From Thalassobium sp. R2A62 (GTDB lineage Bacteria; Pseudomonadota; Alphaproteobacteria; Rhodobacterales; Rhodobacteraceae), in contig NZ_GG697169.2 in NCBI RefSeq assembly GCF_000161835.1, positions 2,918,575 to 2,982,574 of the forward strand: a stretch of 64,000 nt of DNA, given 5' to 3'. Under the pieces are notes generated by a model. That model saw nothing but the letters and a program-made list of their open reading frames with translations. It was not told the origin of the DNA and made no database searches. Shown here one piece after another: positions 37,541-46,933 of this stretch (within the stretch, counting starts at the first letter, position 1; every line of letters starts with the position of its first letter). Position numbers and translations under genes: made by a program.

Positions 37541-39346
37541 ATGGCTGCATATGAATATGAAACCCACGACTATGACGTGGTTGTTGTTGGTGCCGGTGGC
37601 GCAGGTTTGCGTGCGACATTGGGCATGGCCGAACAAGGGTTGCGCACAGCCTGTGTAACCAAGGTTTTCCCGACCCGTTCGCACACTGTGGCGGCACAGG
37701 GCGGCATCGCGGCGTCGTTGTCGAACATGGGTCCTGACCATTGGCAGTGGCACATGTATGACACCGTCAAAGGGTCGGACTGGCTGGGTGATACGGATGC
37801 GATGGAATACCTCGCCCGCGAAGCGCCCAAGGCGGTTTACGAGCTAGAGCACTATGGCGTGCCGTTCTCACGGACGGAAAAGGGCGAGATTTACCAGCGT
37901 CCCTTTGGTGGCCACACTACAGAATTTGGTGAAGGCCCACCCGTACAGCGGACCTGTGCCGCGGCCGACCGGACCGGCCACGCGATCCTGCACACGCTCT
38001 ATGGTCAGTCGCTTAAGAACAACGCAGAATTCTACATCGAATATTTTGCCATCGATCTGATCATGTCCGAGGACGGCCAGTGCCAGGGCGTTGTCTGTTG
38101 GAAACTCGACGATGGCACCATGCACGTGTTCAACGCCAAAATGGTTGTGCTGGCGACGGGTGGCTATGGCCGCGCGTATTTCAGCGCGACATCTGCCCAC
38201 ACCTGTACGGGTGATGGTGGCGGTATGGCTGCACGTCAGGGTCTGCCTTTGCAGGACATGGAATTCGTTCAGTTTCACCCGACCGGCATTTACGGCGCTG
38301 GGTGTCTGATCACCGAAGGTGCGCGCGGCGAGGGTGGTTATTTGACCAACTCCGAAGGCGAGCGGTTCATGGAACGCTATGCACCGACCTACAAAGATCT
38401 CGCATCGCGGGATGTTGTGTCGCGCTGTATGACGATGGAAATTCGCGAGGGCCGCGGTGTCGGTACAGACAGTGACCACATTCACCTGCACCTCAACCAC
38501 TTGCCCGCCGAGGCGTTGAACCTGCGCTTGCCCGGCATTTCCGAGAGCGCGCGGATTTTCGCGGGCGTTGATGTCACCAAAGAGCCGATCCCGGTTCTGC
38601 CGACCGTGCACTACAACATGGGTGGAATCCCGACCAACTATTGGGGCGAAGTTTTGAACCCAACAGCGGATGACTCTGATGCGGTATGTCCGGGCCTGAT
38701 GGCCGTGGGCGAAGCTGGATGCGCCTCTGTTCATGGCGCGAACCGTCTGGGTTCGAACAGCTTGATCGACCTTGTGGTCTTTGGCCGTGCGGCCGCGATC
38801 AAGGCGGGGCAGGTTGTGGATGCAGAGGCACCAAACCCGACACTGAACCAAGCCAGCATCGATGCGGCATTTGACCGGTTCGACGGACTACGTCACGCGA
38901 ATGGCGGCACTGGTACAGCCGAGCTGCGGCTTGAGATGCAAAAGACGATGCAGGCCGATGCTGCTGTGTTCCGCACAGACAAAACACTGGCCGAAGGTGT
39001 CACCAAGATGGAGGCCGTCGCTGAAAAGATGAGCGACCTGCATGTGACCGACAAGTCATTGGTTTGGAACAGTGACCTGATGGAAACGCTCGAACTGACC
39101 AACCTGATGCCAAATGCTTTGGCCACGATTGTTGGTGCTGAGGCGCGCAAAGAAAGCCGCGGCGCACACGCTCACGAGGATTACTCAGAGCGCGATGACA
39201 AAAACTGGCGCGTGCACAGTCTCGCTTATGTTGAGGGTGCCAAAACGACACTCAAAACACGGCCTGTGCACCTCGATCCTCTGACGACCGAGGACGAAGG
39301 CGGCATTGATCTGAAAAAGATCGCACCAAAGGCACGGGTGTACTGA
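37541..39346 (+). CDS. sdhA: Succinate dehydrogenase flavoprotein subunit
   Basis: FAD-binding catalytic subunit of 601 residues. [14 protein letters not shown] at the N-terminus, the covalent-FAD His in [14 protein letters not shown], the active-site HPTGIYGAG and the REGRGVG Arg region are present. It oxidises succinate to fumarate and passes electrons to SdhB. Its stop overlaps the start of the small lipoprotein gene. Confidence 0.97.
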   Translation: MAAYEYETHDYDVVVVGAGGAGLRATLGMAEQGLRTACVTKVFPTRSHTVAAQGGIAASLSNMGPDHWQWHMYDTVKGSDWLGDTDAMEYLAREAPKAVYELEHYGVPFSRTEKGEIYQRPFGGHTTEFGEGPPVQRTCAAADRTGHAILHTLYGQSLKNNAEFYIEYFAIDLIMSEDGQCQGVVCWKLDDGTMHVFNAKMVVLATGGYGRAYFSATSAHTCTGDGGGMAARQGLPLQDMEFVQFHPTGIYGAGCLITEGARGEGGYLTNSEGERFMERYAPTYKDLASRDVVSRCMTMEIREGRGVGTDSDHIHLHLNHLPAEALNLRLPGISESARIFAGVDVTKEPIPVLPTVHYNMGGIPTNYWGEVLNPTADDSDAVCPGLMAVGEAGCASVHGANRLGSNSLIDLVVFGRAAAIKAGQVVDAEAPNPTLNQASIDAAFDRFDGLRHANGGTGTAELRLEMQKTMQADAAVFRTDKTLAEGVTKMEAVAEKMSDLHVTDKSLVWNSDLMETLELTNLMPNALATIVGAEARKESRGAHAHEDYSERDDKNWRVHSLAYVEGAKTTLKTRPVHLDPLTTEDEGGIDLKKIAPKARVY

Positions 39347-39660
39347 TGCGCGCGCTTGCGATCATCGCGGCCTTCGCTTTGATTGGCTGCGACGTGGCCA
39401 ATGACGCGTTGGACCGTGAAGTTCGTCAAACCGCTGATACCGTGATCAACGGCGTGATCACAGACCGTTTCCCTGGTGTGGATCCGGCCCCTGTGACGAA
39501 CTGCTTTATCGACAATGCCAGCCGCGGCGAGATCGTTGATATCGCCAGAGCTGCAGTGACGGGTGTGGATGACAGCACGGTCACGATGGTGCTGAACATT
39601 GGCAAGCGGCCAGAGACGCTCAAATGCTTGGTGTTGAACGACACGGGCGCGCTGCTGTGA
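39346..39660 (+). CDS. Small lipoprotein in the sdh operon
   Basis: Predicted 104-residue protein with a short hydrophobic signal ([15 protein letters not shown]) ending in a lipobox-like IGC with Cys at 15, so probably lipid-anchored. The mature part has two more Cys (TNCF and LKCL) and no known domain. Its start overlaps the sdhA stop by one base, so it is coupled to sdhA. Related small proteins occur between sdhA and sdhB in other Rhodobacteraceae (from memory). Function unknown. Confidence 0.75.
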   Translation: MRALAIIAAFALIGCDVANDALDREVRQTADTVINGVITDRFPGVDPAPVTNCFIDNASRGEIVDIARAAVTGVDDSTVTMVLNIGKRPETLKCLVLNDTGALL

Positions 39661-39673
39661 ATTCTGTATCCAG

Positions 39674-40399
39674 ATGATCGCGTTCGGCTCACCCTTGGCG
39701 CCACGTGTGGCTGTTGTCGGAGCGTTTCGCTCGGGCACAAATTTGGGTCATTATTTGGTCCAAAACAGCACAAATGCGCGTGTCCGCTATGATCGGGTGG
39801 GTTGGAAACATGCGCCCTATCCGGTCATCCCCGAGAGCCGCAACAGACTGGTACGCAAGGTTAATGTCATGACGGTGGTCAAGAATCCGTTTGCGCTGAT
39901 CCGCTCGATGCACAGCTATCACGTCAAAGCCGACCGCAACATTTTAGCGCCGACAGATTGGGCCGCGTTCCTGCGTAGCCCCTTTGTTATCACCGACGTG
40001 CGCGAGGGACGTTCGGCACAACAGTGGTTCGCGACTCCGATTGATTATTGGAATGCGCTCTATTGGAACTTTACGACCTTGCCGGCTGCATTCTTTCGGG
40101 CCGTGACTGTACGGCTTGAGGATCTGGTGCAGGACGCCGAACAGCAATTGAAACAGGTTTGCCAAGGTTTGGGTTTGCGCCAAACGGCTGCAGCGGTCTT
40201 GCCAGAGGCCAAGCTGGACCGGAACAAAGCAGGCCGACGTGCGGCGACGGACAAGACCCAAGGGTTTGACAAAGCAGGGTTTGAGGCCAAAACATTTATG
40301 AACGACTACTCGCAAGATGACGTTGCGTATGTAAACGCACGGCTGGATCCCAAGCTGATGTCTCAATTGGGTTATGATGCCGCTGGAGGCTGGGCATGA
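39674..40399 (+). CDS. Sulfotransferase-like protein within the sdh operon
   Basis: Protein of 241 residues. VVGAFRSGTNLGHYL near 16-30 resembles the 5'-phosphosulfate-binding loop of sulfotransferases, and VVKNPFALIRSMHSYH resembles the 3'-phosphate-binding element. The rest ends in LDPKLMSQLGY, as in sulfotransferase C-termini. No acceptor can be named. It overlaps the glycosyltransferase gene by 4 bases. Alternative: a related nucleotide-binding transferase. Confidence 0.72.
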   Translation: MIAFGSPLAPRVAVVGAFRSGTNLGHYLVQNSTNARVRYDRVGWKHAPYPVIPESRNRLVRKVNVMTVVKNPFALIRSMHSYHVKADRNILAPTDWAAFLRSPFVITDVREGRSAQQWFATPIDYWNALYWNFTTLPAAFFRAVTVRLEDLVQDAEQQLKQVCQGLGLRQTAAAVLPEAKLDRNKAGRRAATDKTQGFDKAGFEAKTFMNDYSQDDVAYVNARLDPKLMSQLGYDAAGGWA

Positions 40400-41157
40400 T
40401 TATTGCAAACCTCGCAACCTATCCACCGCGCCGCGAGAACCTGCTGCCCGTCGTCCAAGCGATCGCGCCACAGGTCGACCAGCTGAACGTTGTATTGAAC
40501 CAATACGATGCCGAACTGCCCGAATTGGTAGACATCCCAAACGTCAAACAAATCATCCCGCATGAAGACACCAAAGACGTTGGAAAATTCTATCCCAATG
40601 TCTCGGATGCTGACTTTGTGTTCATGATCGACGACGACCTGATTTATCCCGCTGATTTCGTCGAACGCTCTGTCGCGTCGCTGACGGCGCTTGGACCTTC
40701 AGGGTTTATGGGCGGCTATCATGCGTCGCTCTATATGAAACCGTCGTTTTCACTGAGCCCCAAAAAGCTGATTGCTTGGGTGCGCTATGCGGATGTCAAA
40801 ATCGCTGACTACCGTGCGCCATTCCGGTTCTACGAGACGTTGGAACAGCCGACAGTGGTGGACCAAATCGCCACCAATGCTGCGATCATGCGTGGCGCGG
40901 ATTTCCCACCCTACGAATTCATGGCAGGCAGCCAAAAATTCGTCGATGTGCGTCTTGCGCGGTGGTGTTTTGAACATGACATCCGCCCTTTGGCCCTGCC
41001 CAAGGTTGAGGGCTGGCTCGGGGAAGTCCGCTTTGAAGAGACTATTTTCAATGGGTTTACCCGTAAAAATCACCCCCATGTGTCAGAGGAAATTTGGACC
41101 TATGCGTTCAAGGTTCTCGGACGCGGGGCTCCTGTCACACCTGATGCTGAGAGATAG
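40396..41157 (+). CDS. GT-A-type glycosyltransferase within the sdh operon
   Basis: Protein of 253 residues with a short GT-A fold: IIANLATYPPRRENLLPVVQ at the N-terminus, a DDD motif in FVFMIDDDLIYPADF near 76-90, and later GADFPPYEFMAG. This resembles single-domain family-2-like transferases. Start overlaps the sulfotransferase-like gene; sdhB follows 9 bases after the stop, so all are on one transcript. Product unknown, possibly part of a surface glycan. Confidence 0.78.
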   Translation: MIIANLATYPPRRENLLPVVQAIAPQVDQLNVVLNQYDAELPELVDIPNVKQIIPHEDTKDVGKFYPNVSDADFVFMIDDDLIYPADFVERSVASLTALGPSGFMGGYHASLYMKPSFSLSPKKLIAWVRYADVKIADYRAPFRFYETLEQPTVVDQIATNAAIMRGADFPPYEFMAGSQKFVDVRLARWCFEHDIRPLALPKVEGWLGEVRFEETIFNGFTRKNHPHVSEEIWTYAFKVLGRGAPVTPDAER

Positions 41158-41166
41158 AAAACAGAT

Positions 41167-41946
41167 ATGGTTCAACTGACGCTTCCTAAGAACAGCCGGA
41201 TGAAAACCGGCAAGACATGGCCCAAGCCAGAGGGTGCCACGAATCTGCGGACGTTCCACATCTATCGTTGGAACCCAGATGACGGGAAAAATCCGCAGGT
41301 CGACACCTATTTTGTTGATATAGACACCTGCGGCCCGATGATGTTGGATGCCTTGATCAAGATCAAATCCGAGATTGATCCGACGCTGACGTTCCGCCGG
41401 TCCTGCCGCGAGGGAATTTGCGGATCTTGCGCGATGAACATCGGCGGGATCAATACTTTGGCCTGTCTCTACGGTCTCGATGATGTGACCGGCGACGTCA
41501 AAATCTACCCGCTGCCGCACATGCCAGTCGTCAAGGATTTGATCCCTGACCTGACGCATTTTTATGCTCAGCACGCCAGTATTATGCCGTGGCTTGAGAC
41601 CAAGACCAACCGCCCCGCAAAAGAGTGGAAGCAGTCGGTCGAGGATCGCGAAAAACTGGATGGCCTGTACGAATGTGTGATGTGTGCGTGCTGCTCTACG
41701 TCCTGCCCATCTTATTGGTGGAATGGTGATCGGTATTTGGGGCCAGCCGCGTTGTTGCACGCCTACCGTTGGATTATCGACAGCCGCGACGAGGCAACAG
41801 GCGAGCGTTTGGACGAGTTGGAAGACCCCTTCAAACTGTATCGCTGCCACACGATCATGAACTGCGCCAAGACCTGTCCCAAGGGTTTGAACCCTGCCAA
41901 GGCGATCGCCGAGGTCAAAAAGATGATGGTCGAGCGTACGGTTTAA
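41167..41946 (+). CDS. sdhB: Succinate dehydrogenase iron-sulfur subunit
   Basis: Electron-transfer subunit of 259 residues with an N-terminal 2Fe-2S ferredoxin domain ([12 protein letters not shown], then C in TLACL), followed by 4Fe-4S and 3Fe-4S ligand groups ([13 protein letters not shown] and [17 protein letters not shown]). It completes complex II but is separated from sdhA by three non-sdh genes. A strong terminator follows. Confidence 0.97.
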   Translation: MVQLTLPKNSRMKTGKTWPKPEGATNLRTFHIYRWNPDDGKNPQVDTYFVDIDTCGPMMLDALIKIKSEIDPTLTFRRSCREGICGSCAMNIGGINTLACLYGLDDVTGDVKIYPLPHMPVVKDLIPDLTHFYAQHASIMPWLETKTNRPAKEWKQSVEDREKLDGLYECVMCACCSTSCPSYWWNGDRYLGPAALLHAYRWIIDSRDEATGERLDELEDPFKLYRCHTIMNCAKTCPKGLNPAKAIAEVKKMMVERTV

Positions 41947-41950
41947 CAGG

Positions 41951-42017
41951 CGGGGGGGCTTGCCCCCAGCCTTTTGCCAGAAACCTTGAACAGGGCCCTG
42001 CAGATGCAGGGCCTTTT
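41951..42017 (+). terminator. Terminator after the sdh operon
   Basis: Two structures follow sdhB: a GC-rich hairpin (GGGGGC/GCCCCC at 41952-41967 region) and GGCCCTGCA (41994-42002) with TGCAGGGCC (42005-42013), followed by TTTTCTTTT. The second is a canonical Rho-independent terminator. Confidence 0.85.
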
Positions 42018-42047
42018 CTTTTGTATGGGGTTGGGGTTGGGTAGGGT

Positions 42048-42911
42048 ATGAAATTAGATACCCCGCAAACGCCCCGCCCCGATGACGCCGAAGCGCGTCT
42101 GAAAATCGTCCCTGTCGTTTGCTACCCGCCTGACAGTCTGCCAGCGCCAAAAATGGACTGGTTCGCTGATGTCTTGGACGGGATGATCCAAGTGGATGAA
42201 GTCGTAGCCGCCCCGCGCGAGGCTGGCTTTGCCACGGTTCCCGCAGGCCATGTTTTTCGTATTCTTAGCGTCGATGGCCCGCAGGTTGGCGATCTGAACC
42301 TGTGGAATGCGGCAGATCTCAGCGAGCGGTTCTATTCAGGAAAAACAAGGGCTTTGCACGGCACACACCTAAGCACTGGTGACCAAATGTGGTCGAGCTT
42401 TCCGACAATGCGGCCAATGGCGACGGTCATTCACGATACGCTGGATTGGTATGGCTTTGATGAATTTGGCGGCTCGGTCCACGATGTGATCGGCACGCGC
42501 TGCGACCCTTATACCAACACGTTGTTGTCGGGTGGGCAGTACCATCACTGTTGTCATTCGAACCTGACGCGCGGTTTAGCAGATCATACAGGGCTCAGTC
42601 TAAAGGATGCAGAGCCGCTGGTGCATGATGTGCTGAACGTATTTATGTGCACTGGCTTTATGCGGGACACGGGCCAGTACTTTATGAAGGCAAGCCCCGT
42701 GCGACCCGGCGATCACCTAGATTTCTTGGCGGAAATGGATCTGGTCGTGGGCATTAGTGCCTGCCCCGGTGGCGACTGTAGCACGACGCATTCCAGCGAC
42801 ACCGCACAGTGCCATCCGTTGGTGATCCAAGTGTTCAAGCCGCGCGATAGGGTGATGGGCGATTGGGGCCCGTCCAAGCCCAACGCCTATGATCGCACGC
42901 ACGGGCGTTAG
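42048..42911 (+). CDS. DUF1989 (urea carboxylase-associated) family protein
   Basis: Protein of 287 residues with the DUF1989 pattern: [36 protein letters not shown] and [15 protein letters not shown] with [10 protein letters not shown]. Family members are encoded near urea carboxylase or allophanate hydrolase and are thought to bind a metal and act on a small urea-like compound, but no urea genes lie here. Convergent with deoD; their ends overlap by 4 bases. Confidence 0.85.
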   Translation: MKLDTPQTPRPDDAEARLKIVPVVCYPPDSLPAPKMDWFADVLDGMIQVDEVVAAPREAGFATVPAGHVFRILSVDGPQVGDLNLWNAADLSERFYSGKTRALHGTHLSTGDQMWSSFPTMRPMATVIHDTLDWYGFDEFGGSVHDVIGTRCDPYTNTLLSGGQYHHCCHSNLTRGLADHTGLSLKDAEPLVHDVLNVFMCTGFMRDTGQYFMKASPVRPGDHLDFLAEMDLVVGISACPGGDCSTTHSSDTAQCHPLVIQVFKPRDRVMGDWGPSKPNAYDRTHGR

Positions 42912-43618
42912 GGGGCTGCGAAGGCTGCCGTCAGCGCAATATCCACCATGTCACCGAACGAGCTTTCGCGATCTTGGGCGGGCAGAGCTTCGCCAGTGAC
43001 CAGATGGTCCGAGACGGTCAGAACAGCCAACGCGCGACGACCATACCGAGCAGCTAGATTGTAAAGTTCGGCAGCCTCCATTTCGACGCCAAGGATGCCG
43101 TGGCGCGTCATCTGCTCGTTGAGATCGGGGCGTTCGTCATAAAAGACATCCGCTGAATAAATGCCGCCAATGTGGGTTTTGACATCAAGCGACATGGCTG
43201 CGTGATAGGCGCGGTGCAACAGGTCAAAATCTGCGCAGGGAGCAAAGTTCAGCTCGCGGAACATCCCGATGGACGGTGTCGAGAGACTGCTCGCCGTTTG
43301 GGCGAGAATCACATCACGAATGCCCACATGTTTCTGCATGGCACCGGTTGATCCAATTCGAATCAAGGTTTGAACGTCGTAGTCCTTGATCAACTCGTTT
43401 GCGTAGATCGAAAGGCTCGGCATTCCCATACCGGATCCTTGGATCGTGACGCGGTGCCCGTTCCATGTGCCTGTATAGCCGTACATGCCGCGGACTTTGT
43501 TGACGCAGACCGCATCGGTCAGGAATGTCTCGGCGGCCCATTTGGCGCGCAGGGGGTCTCCTGGCATCAAAACGGTTTCTGCAATTTCGCCCTTTTCCGC
43601 ACCGATATGAATTGTCAT
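42908..43618 (-). CDS. deoD: Purine nucleoside phosphorylase (DeoD type)
   Basis: Hexameric phosphorylase of 236 residues that cleaves purine ribonucleosides and deoxyribonucleosides to base and pentose phosphate. [24 protein letters not shown] and [16 protein letters not shown], the phosphate-binding region around IRIGSTGAM and the C-terminal VSDHLVTGE with the catalytic Asp are seen. The ATG at 43618 is chosen; the frame opens at 43654. It could use nucleosides brought in by the BMP-type transporter near 55-60 kb, although it is not linked to it. Confidence 0.95.
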   Translation of the reverse strand: MTIHIGAEKGEIAETVLMPGDPLRAKWAAETFLTDAVCVNKVRGMYGYTGTWNGHRVTIQGSGMGMPSLSIYANELIKDYDVQTLIRIGSTGAMQKHVGIRDVILAQTASSLSTPSIGMFRELNFAPCADFDLLHRAYHAAMSLDVKTHIGGIYSADVFYDERPDLNEQMTRHGILGVEMEAAELYNLAARYGRRALAVLTVSDHLVTGEALPAQDRESSFGDMVDIALTAAFAAP

Positions 43619-43682
43619 TGGATATGCTCCTGTGTTCGCGCCATAGTTCAGCATAGTCTATGCGTAGTCGGAGAGAGGCGCC

Positions 43683-44207
43683 ATGCGGTTTGGGATGATT
43701 TTGATAGGGGCTGTATTGGCCGCATCTGGGGCCATTGCCGCGCCGGACAAGGTCGAGGTGACGCTGGTCAAAACCTTTATGCAAGATCTGCAACGCCGGT
43801 CAGTCAACGACAATATCGAATACTGTGGCTACATTGGATATGATCCGCGCGGCACCATTCGTGCGACGATTGCGGTGGCGGGTGGTCGTGCGTCTTGCTG
43901 GTCCGAGGCACCGGAAAAGCTTCGGGTTGTGGCGTCATACCATACCCATGCGGCGTGGGATCCCGACTATTTCGGCGAGGTTCCCAGCACTCAGGACATG
44001 GAAAGCGACCGTGAGCAAGAGATGGACGGGTATGTCGCAACACCCGGCGGACGGCTCTGGTTTGTTGATTATCGCCAAATGCTGACCTATCAAATTTGTA
44101 GCGCGGGATGTTTGCCGGCTGATCCAAATTTCCAACGCGGCTCGGATGGCGAAATCAAGCAAATGTACACCTATAAACAACTGCGCAAGTTGTTGGGGGG
44201 CGGATGA
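43683..44207 (+). CDS. Secreted JAMM-like protein (DUF4329 type), first of a tandem pair
   Basis: Exported protein of 174 residues with a signal peptide (MRFGMILIGAVLAASGAIAA). It contains the elements of a JAMM/MPN zinc site: EYCGYIGYD at about 41-49, a HTH pair in VVASYHTHAAW near 84-94, and SxxD in VPSTQDM 12 residues after the second His. RadC-like and Mec-like JAMM proteins use E-x-C-G, HxH and PSxxD in the same order. Activity is therefore plausible but unproved. Cys residues may form disulfides. DUF4329 assignment is from memory. It is followed by a paralogue 1 base downstream. Confidence 0.75.
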   Translation: MRFGMILIGAVLAASGAIAAPDKVEVTLVKTFMQDLQRRSVNDNIEYCGYIGYDPRGTIRATIAVAGGRASCWSEAPEKLRVVASYHTHAAWDPDYFGEVPSTQDMESDREQEMDGYVATPGGRLWFVDYRQMLTYQICSAGCLPADPNFQRGSDGEIKQMYTYKQLRKLLGGG

Positions 44208-44208
44208 G

Positions 44209-44727
44209 ATGAAGATTGTTGCAACGGGACTGGCCATTTGTTTGGCGACCCCATTGGTCGCACAGGACAATGCAGAAATTCAGTTTGTGAAGCGCTTGTT
44301 CGCGCAATTGCAGCCGCTGTCTTTCAAAGAGAACCGCGAGTTCTGCGGCTATATCGGCTATGATGCGGCCGGTGACCTAATGGCGAGCAATGCCGCGCGT
44401 GGCGACGAAAGCAGCTGTCTTGCCGATGATCCACCCGCCGAAATGGAAATCATTGCGTCCTATCACACCCATGGTGCGGCTTCCGAGGAGCACTATGGCG
44501 AAATCCCCAGTGGCGCTGACATGGAAGGCGACGAAGAAGAGGGCATTGACGGCTGGGTCGCGACACCCGGTGGACGGCTGTGGTACAACGACAGCACCGA
44601 TATGGTCGCGTCGCAGATTTGCAGTGTTGGTTGCCTAGAGCAGGATCCGAACTTCTTTGTTGGGATCGACGGCCAAATCGCGCAATCCTACAGCTATGAT
44701 GATCTGGTCGAACGGATCAGCCAGTAG
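44209..44727 (+). CDS. Secreted JAMM-like protein (DUF4329 type), second of a tandem pair
   Basis: Paralogue of the preceding gene, 172 residues, with signal peptide MKIVATGLAICLATPLVAQ. EFCGYIGYD, the HTH pair in IIASYHTHGAAS and SGAD 12 residues later keep the JAMM-type order and spacing; DGWVATPGGRLWY and QICSVGCLEQDPNF are also shared with the first copy. Identity between the two is moderate, so duplication is not recent. ATG at 44209 is chosen over 44146, which overlaps the first gene. Substrate unknown. Confidence 0.75.
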   Translation: MKIVATGLAICLATPLVAQDNAEIQFVKRLFAQLQPLSFKENREFCGYIGYDAAGDLMASNAARGDESSCLADDPPAEMEIIASYHTHGAASEEHYGEIPSGADMEGDEEEGIDGWVATPGGRLWYNDSTDMVASQICSVGCLEQDPNFFVGIDGQIAQSYSYDDLVERISQ

Positions 44728-44752
44728 CGAGCCCCGTTTGTGAAGGCGGGAT

Positions 44753-46720
44753 TTACTCTGCCGCAGTCGCGGTGGGTTCAACCAGAGTGACAAGATCATT
44801 CATGATGCGGTTCAGCTCAAAATCCTTGGGCGTGTATACCCGCGCGACGCCCATTGCGCGCAGGTGGTCGGCGTCGTCTTCGGGAATAATGCCGCCTACG
44901 ACCACAGGAACATGTCCGAGGTTCCGGGCGCGCATTTTTTCCATCAGGCTTTCAATCAACGGGATGTGGCTGCCCGATAGAATAGACAGCCCGACGACAT
45001 GTGCTTCGTCTGCCAGAGCAGCTTCGACGATTTCGTCGGGGGTTAGCCGGATGCCTTCATAGGTTATGTCCATGCCGCAATCGCGCGCACGGGCGGCAAT
45101 CTGTTCGGCCCCATTCGAGTGGCCATCAAGCCCGGGCTTGCCGACAAGGAATTTCAACCGACGCCCCAGCTGGTCGCTGACGGCATCCACACGCGCGCGG
45201 ATTTCGTCCAGACCTTCGGTGCGGTTCGATTGGCTTTTTGAAACACCCGTCGGTGCGCGGTATTGACCAAAGGCTGCGCGGATCACGTCACCCCATTCAC
45301 CGGTGGTCGCACCTGCTTTGGCAGCTTTGATCGTTGGGATCATGATGTTGGTTCCGGTTTGCGCAGCTGCTCTGACCTCGGCCAACGCCACATCCACGGC
45401 GGCTTGATCGCGGCTCGCTTTCCATGCGGTCAACCGCTCAATCTGGTCCCGCTCAGCGTCGGCATCGGCGACCATGATTGCTTCGTCGCCTGCGGTCAGT
45501 GGGCTTTCTTCGGCCTGAGTGAATTTGTTGACGCCAACAACGGTGGTGTCGCCGATTTCGATATTGCCAATGCGATCCGCGTTGGCCTCGACCAATCGCG
45601 ATTTCATGTATTCAATCGCCTCGTTCGCGCCGCCCATGCTGTTGATCTGCGCGAGCTCTGACCGCGCCCCTTCTTTTAGCTCGGCCACTTTGCGGTCTAC
45701 CGCTGGGTTGCCATCGAACAAATCGTCGTATTCCAACAGATCAGTTTCAAACGCCATGATTTGCTGCATGCGTAGGGACCATTGTTGATCCCAAGGGCGC
45801 GGCAACCCGAGCGCTTCGTTCCAAGCGGGCAACTGCACCGCGCGGGCACGTGCGTTTTTTGACAGTGTCACCGCGAGCATTTCGATCAGGATGCGGTAGA
45901 CGTTGTTTTCAGGTTGTTGTTCCGTCAGTCCTAAACTGTTGACCTGAACACCGTAACGGAACCGGCGGAATTTGGGATCTTCGACGCCGTAGCGTTCGCG
46001 GGTGATTTCGTCCCACAGTTCGACAAAGGCGCGCATCTTGCACATCTCGGTCACAAAGCGGATGCCCGCATTTACGAAAAAGCTGATGCGCCCAACCATA
46101 GCGGGGAAATGTTCGGCTGGTACTTTGCCGCGCAGATCGTCCAGCACCGCTGTCGCGGTCGCTAGTGCAAAGGCGAGCTCTTGCTCGGGCGTGGCGCCGG
46201 CCTCTTGCAAATGGTAGGAACACACGTTCATCGGGTTCCATTTCGGCAGGTGTTCGCGGGTGTAGGCCGCCACATCTGTGATCATCCGCAGTGAAGGTTT
46301 AGGCGGGCAGATGTAGGTGCCACGTGACAAGTATTCTTTGATGATATCGTTCTGAACGGTGCCCTGTAGGGCCGAAACATCGGCACCCTGCTCTTCCGCT
46401 ACCGCGATATACAGCGCCAACAGCCATGGGGCCGTCGCGTTGATAGTCATCGAGGTGTTCATCTGATCCAGCGGAATATCGTCAAACAGCGCGCGCATAT
46501 CGCCCAAGTGAGCGACAGGTACACCGACCTTGCCAACTTCGCCGCGGGCCAATTCATGATCGCTGTCGTATCCGGTTTGGGTTGGCAAATCGAATGCCAC
46601 CGATAGACCCGTCTGACCCTTGGCCAAGTTCCCACGATAGAGAGCATTTGATGCCGTCGCGGTCGAGTGACCCGCATAGGTCCGGAACAACCAAGGGCGA
46701 TCTTTTTGCTGCTGCGGCAT
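44753..46720 (-). CDS. ecm: Ethylmalonyl-CoA mutase (methylmalonyl-CoA mutase family)
   Basis: B12-dependent mutase of 655 residues in one chain. The N-terminal substrate barrel starts at PWLFRTYAGHSTATASNALYRGN and includes FDLPTQTGYDSDHE; the C-terminal cobalamin domain has DGHSNG at about 532-537, the base-off His motif, and a GGxx-type VVVGGIIPE. The single-chain length and the neighbouring ccr gene make it the ethylmalonyl-CoA mutase (MeaA type) rather than a methylmalonyl-CoA mutase, although sequence alone cannot fully separate them. It converts ethylmalonyl-CoA to methylsuccinyl-CoA. Confidence 0.9.
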   Translation of the reverse strand: MPQQQKDRPWLFRTYAGHSTATASNALYRGNLAKGQTGLSVAFDLPTQTGYDSDHELARGEVGKVGVPVAHLGDMRALFDDIPLDQMNTSMTINATAPWLLALYIAVAEEQGADVSALQGTVQNDIIKEYLSRGTYICPPKPSLRMITDVAAYTREHLPKWNPMNVCSYHLQEAGATPEQELAFALATATAVLDDLRGKVPAEHFPAMVGRISFFVNAGIRFVTEMCKMRAFVELWDEITRERYGVEDPKFRRFRYGVQVNSLGLTEQQPENNVYRILIEMLAVTLSKNARARAVQLPAWNEALGLPRPWDQQWSLRMQQIMAFETDLLEYDDLFDGNPAVDRKVAELKEGARSELAQINSMGGANEAIEYMKSRLVEANADRIGNIEIGDTTVVGVNKFTQAEESPLTAGDEAIMVADADAERDQIERLTAWKASRDQAAVDVALAEVRAAAQTGTNIMIPTIKAAKAGATTGEWGDVIRAAFGQYRAPTGVSKSQSNRTEGLDEIRARVDAVSDQLGRRLKFLVGKPGLDGHSNGAEQIAARARDCGMDITYEGIRLTPDEIVEAALADEAHVVGLSILSGSHIPLIESLMEKMRARNLGHVPVVVGGIIPEDDADHLRAMGVARVYTPKDFELNRIMNDLVTLVEPTATAAE

Positions 46721-46933
46721 TTCGTAGGCTCCGAATCCAGTTGAGTAATTTTATTTCGTATGATACCTAATATCGGACAGAATATGGCGATGTCAATTCG
46801 CTGCGTTGCGGCAATTCTACGGAATGACACCGCGACGACCCTGCAATGGCAAGGATGCCGCGGTTTTTTCAAACCCGCGCGGCTGCCGCGAAAAAGGGTG
46901 CAATGCTTTTGCCATGGGTTAATCTGCCTTCTG

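Noticed and set aside
37868-38851. 327-codon frame opposite sdhA
   Set aside because: Composition is typical of an antisense shadow and no family is recognised; sdhA is certain.
41083-42150. 355-codon frame opposite sdhB
   Set aside because: It covers sdhB, its terminator and the DUF1989 start on the other strand; no domain or ribosome site.
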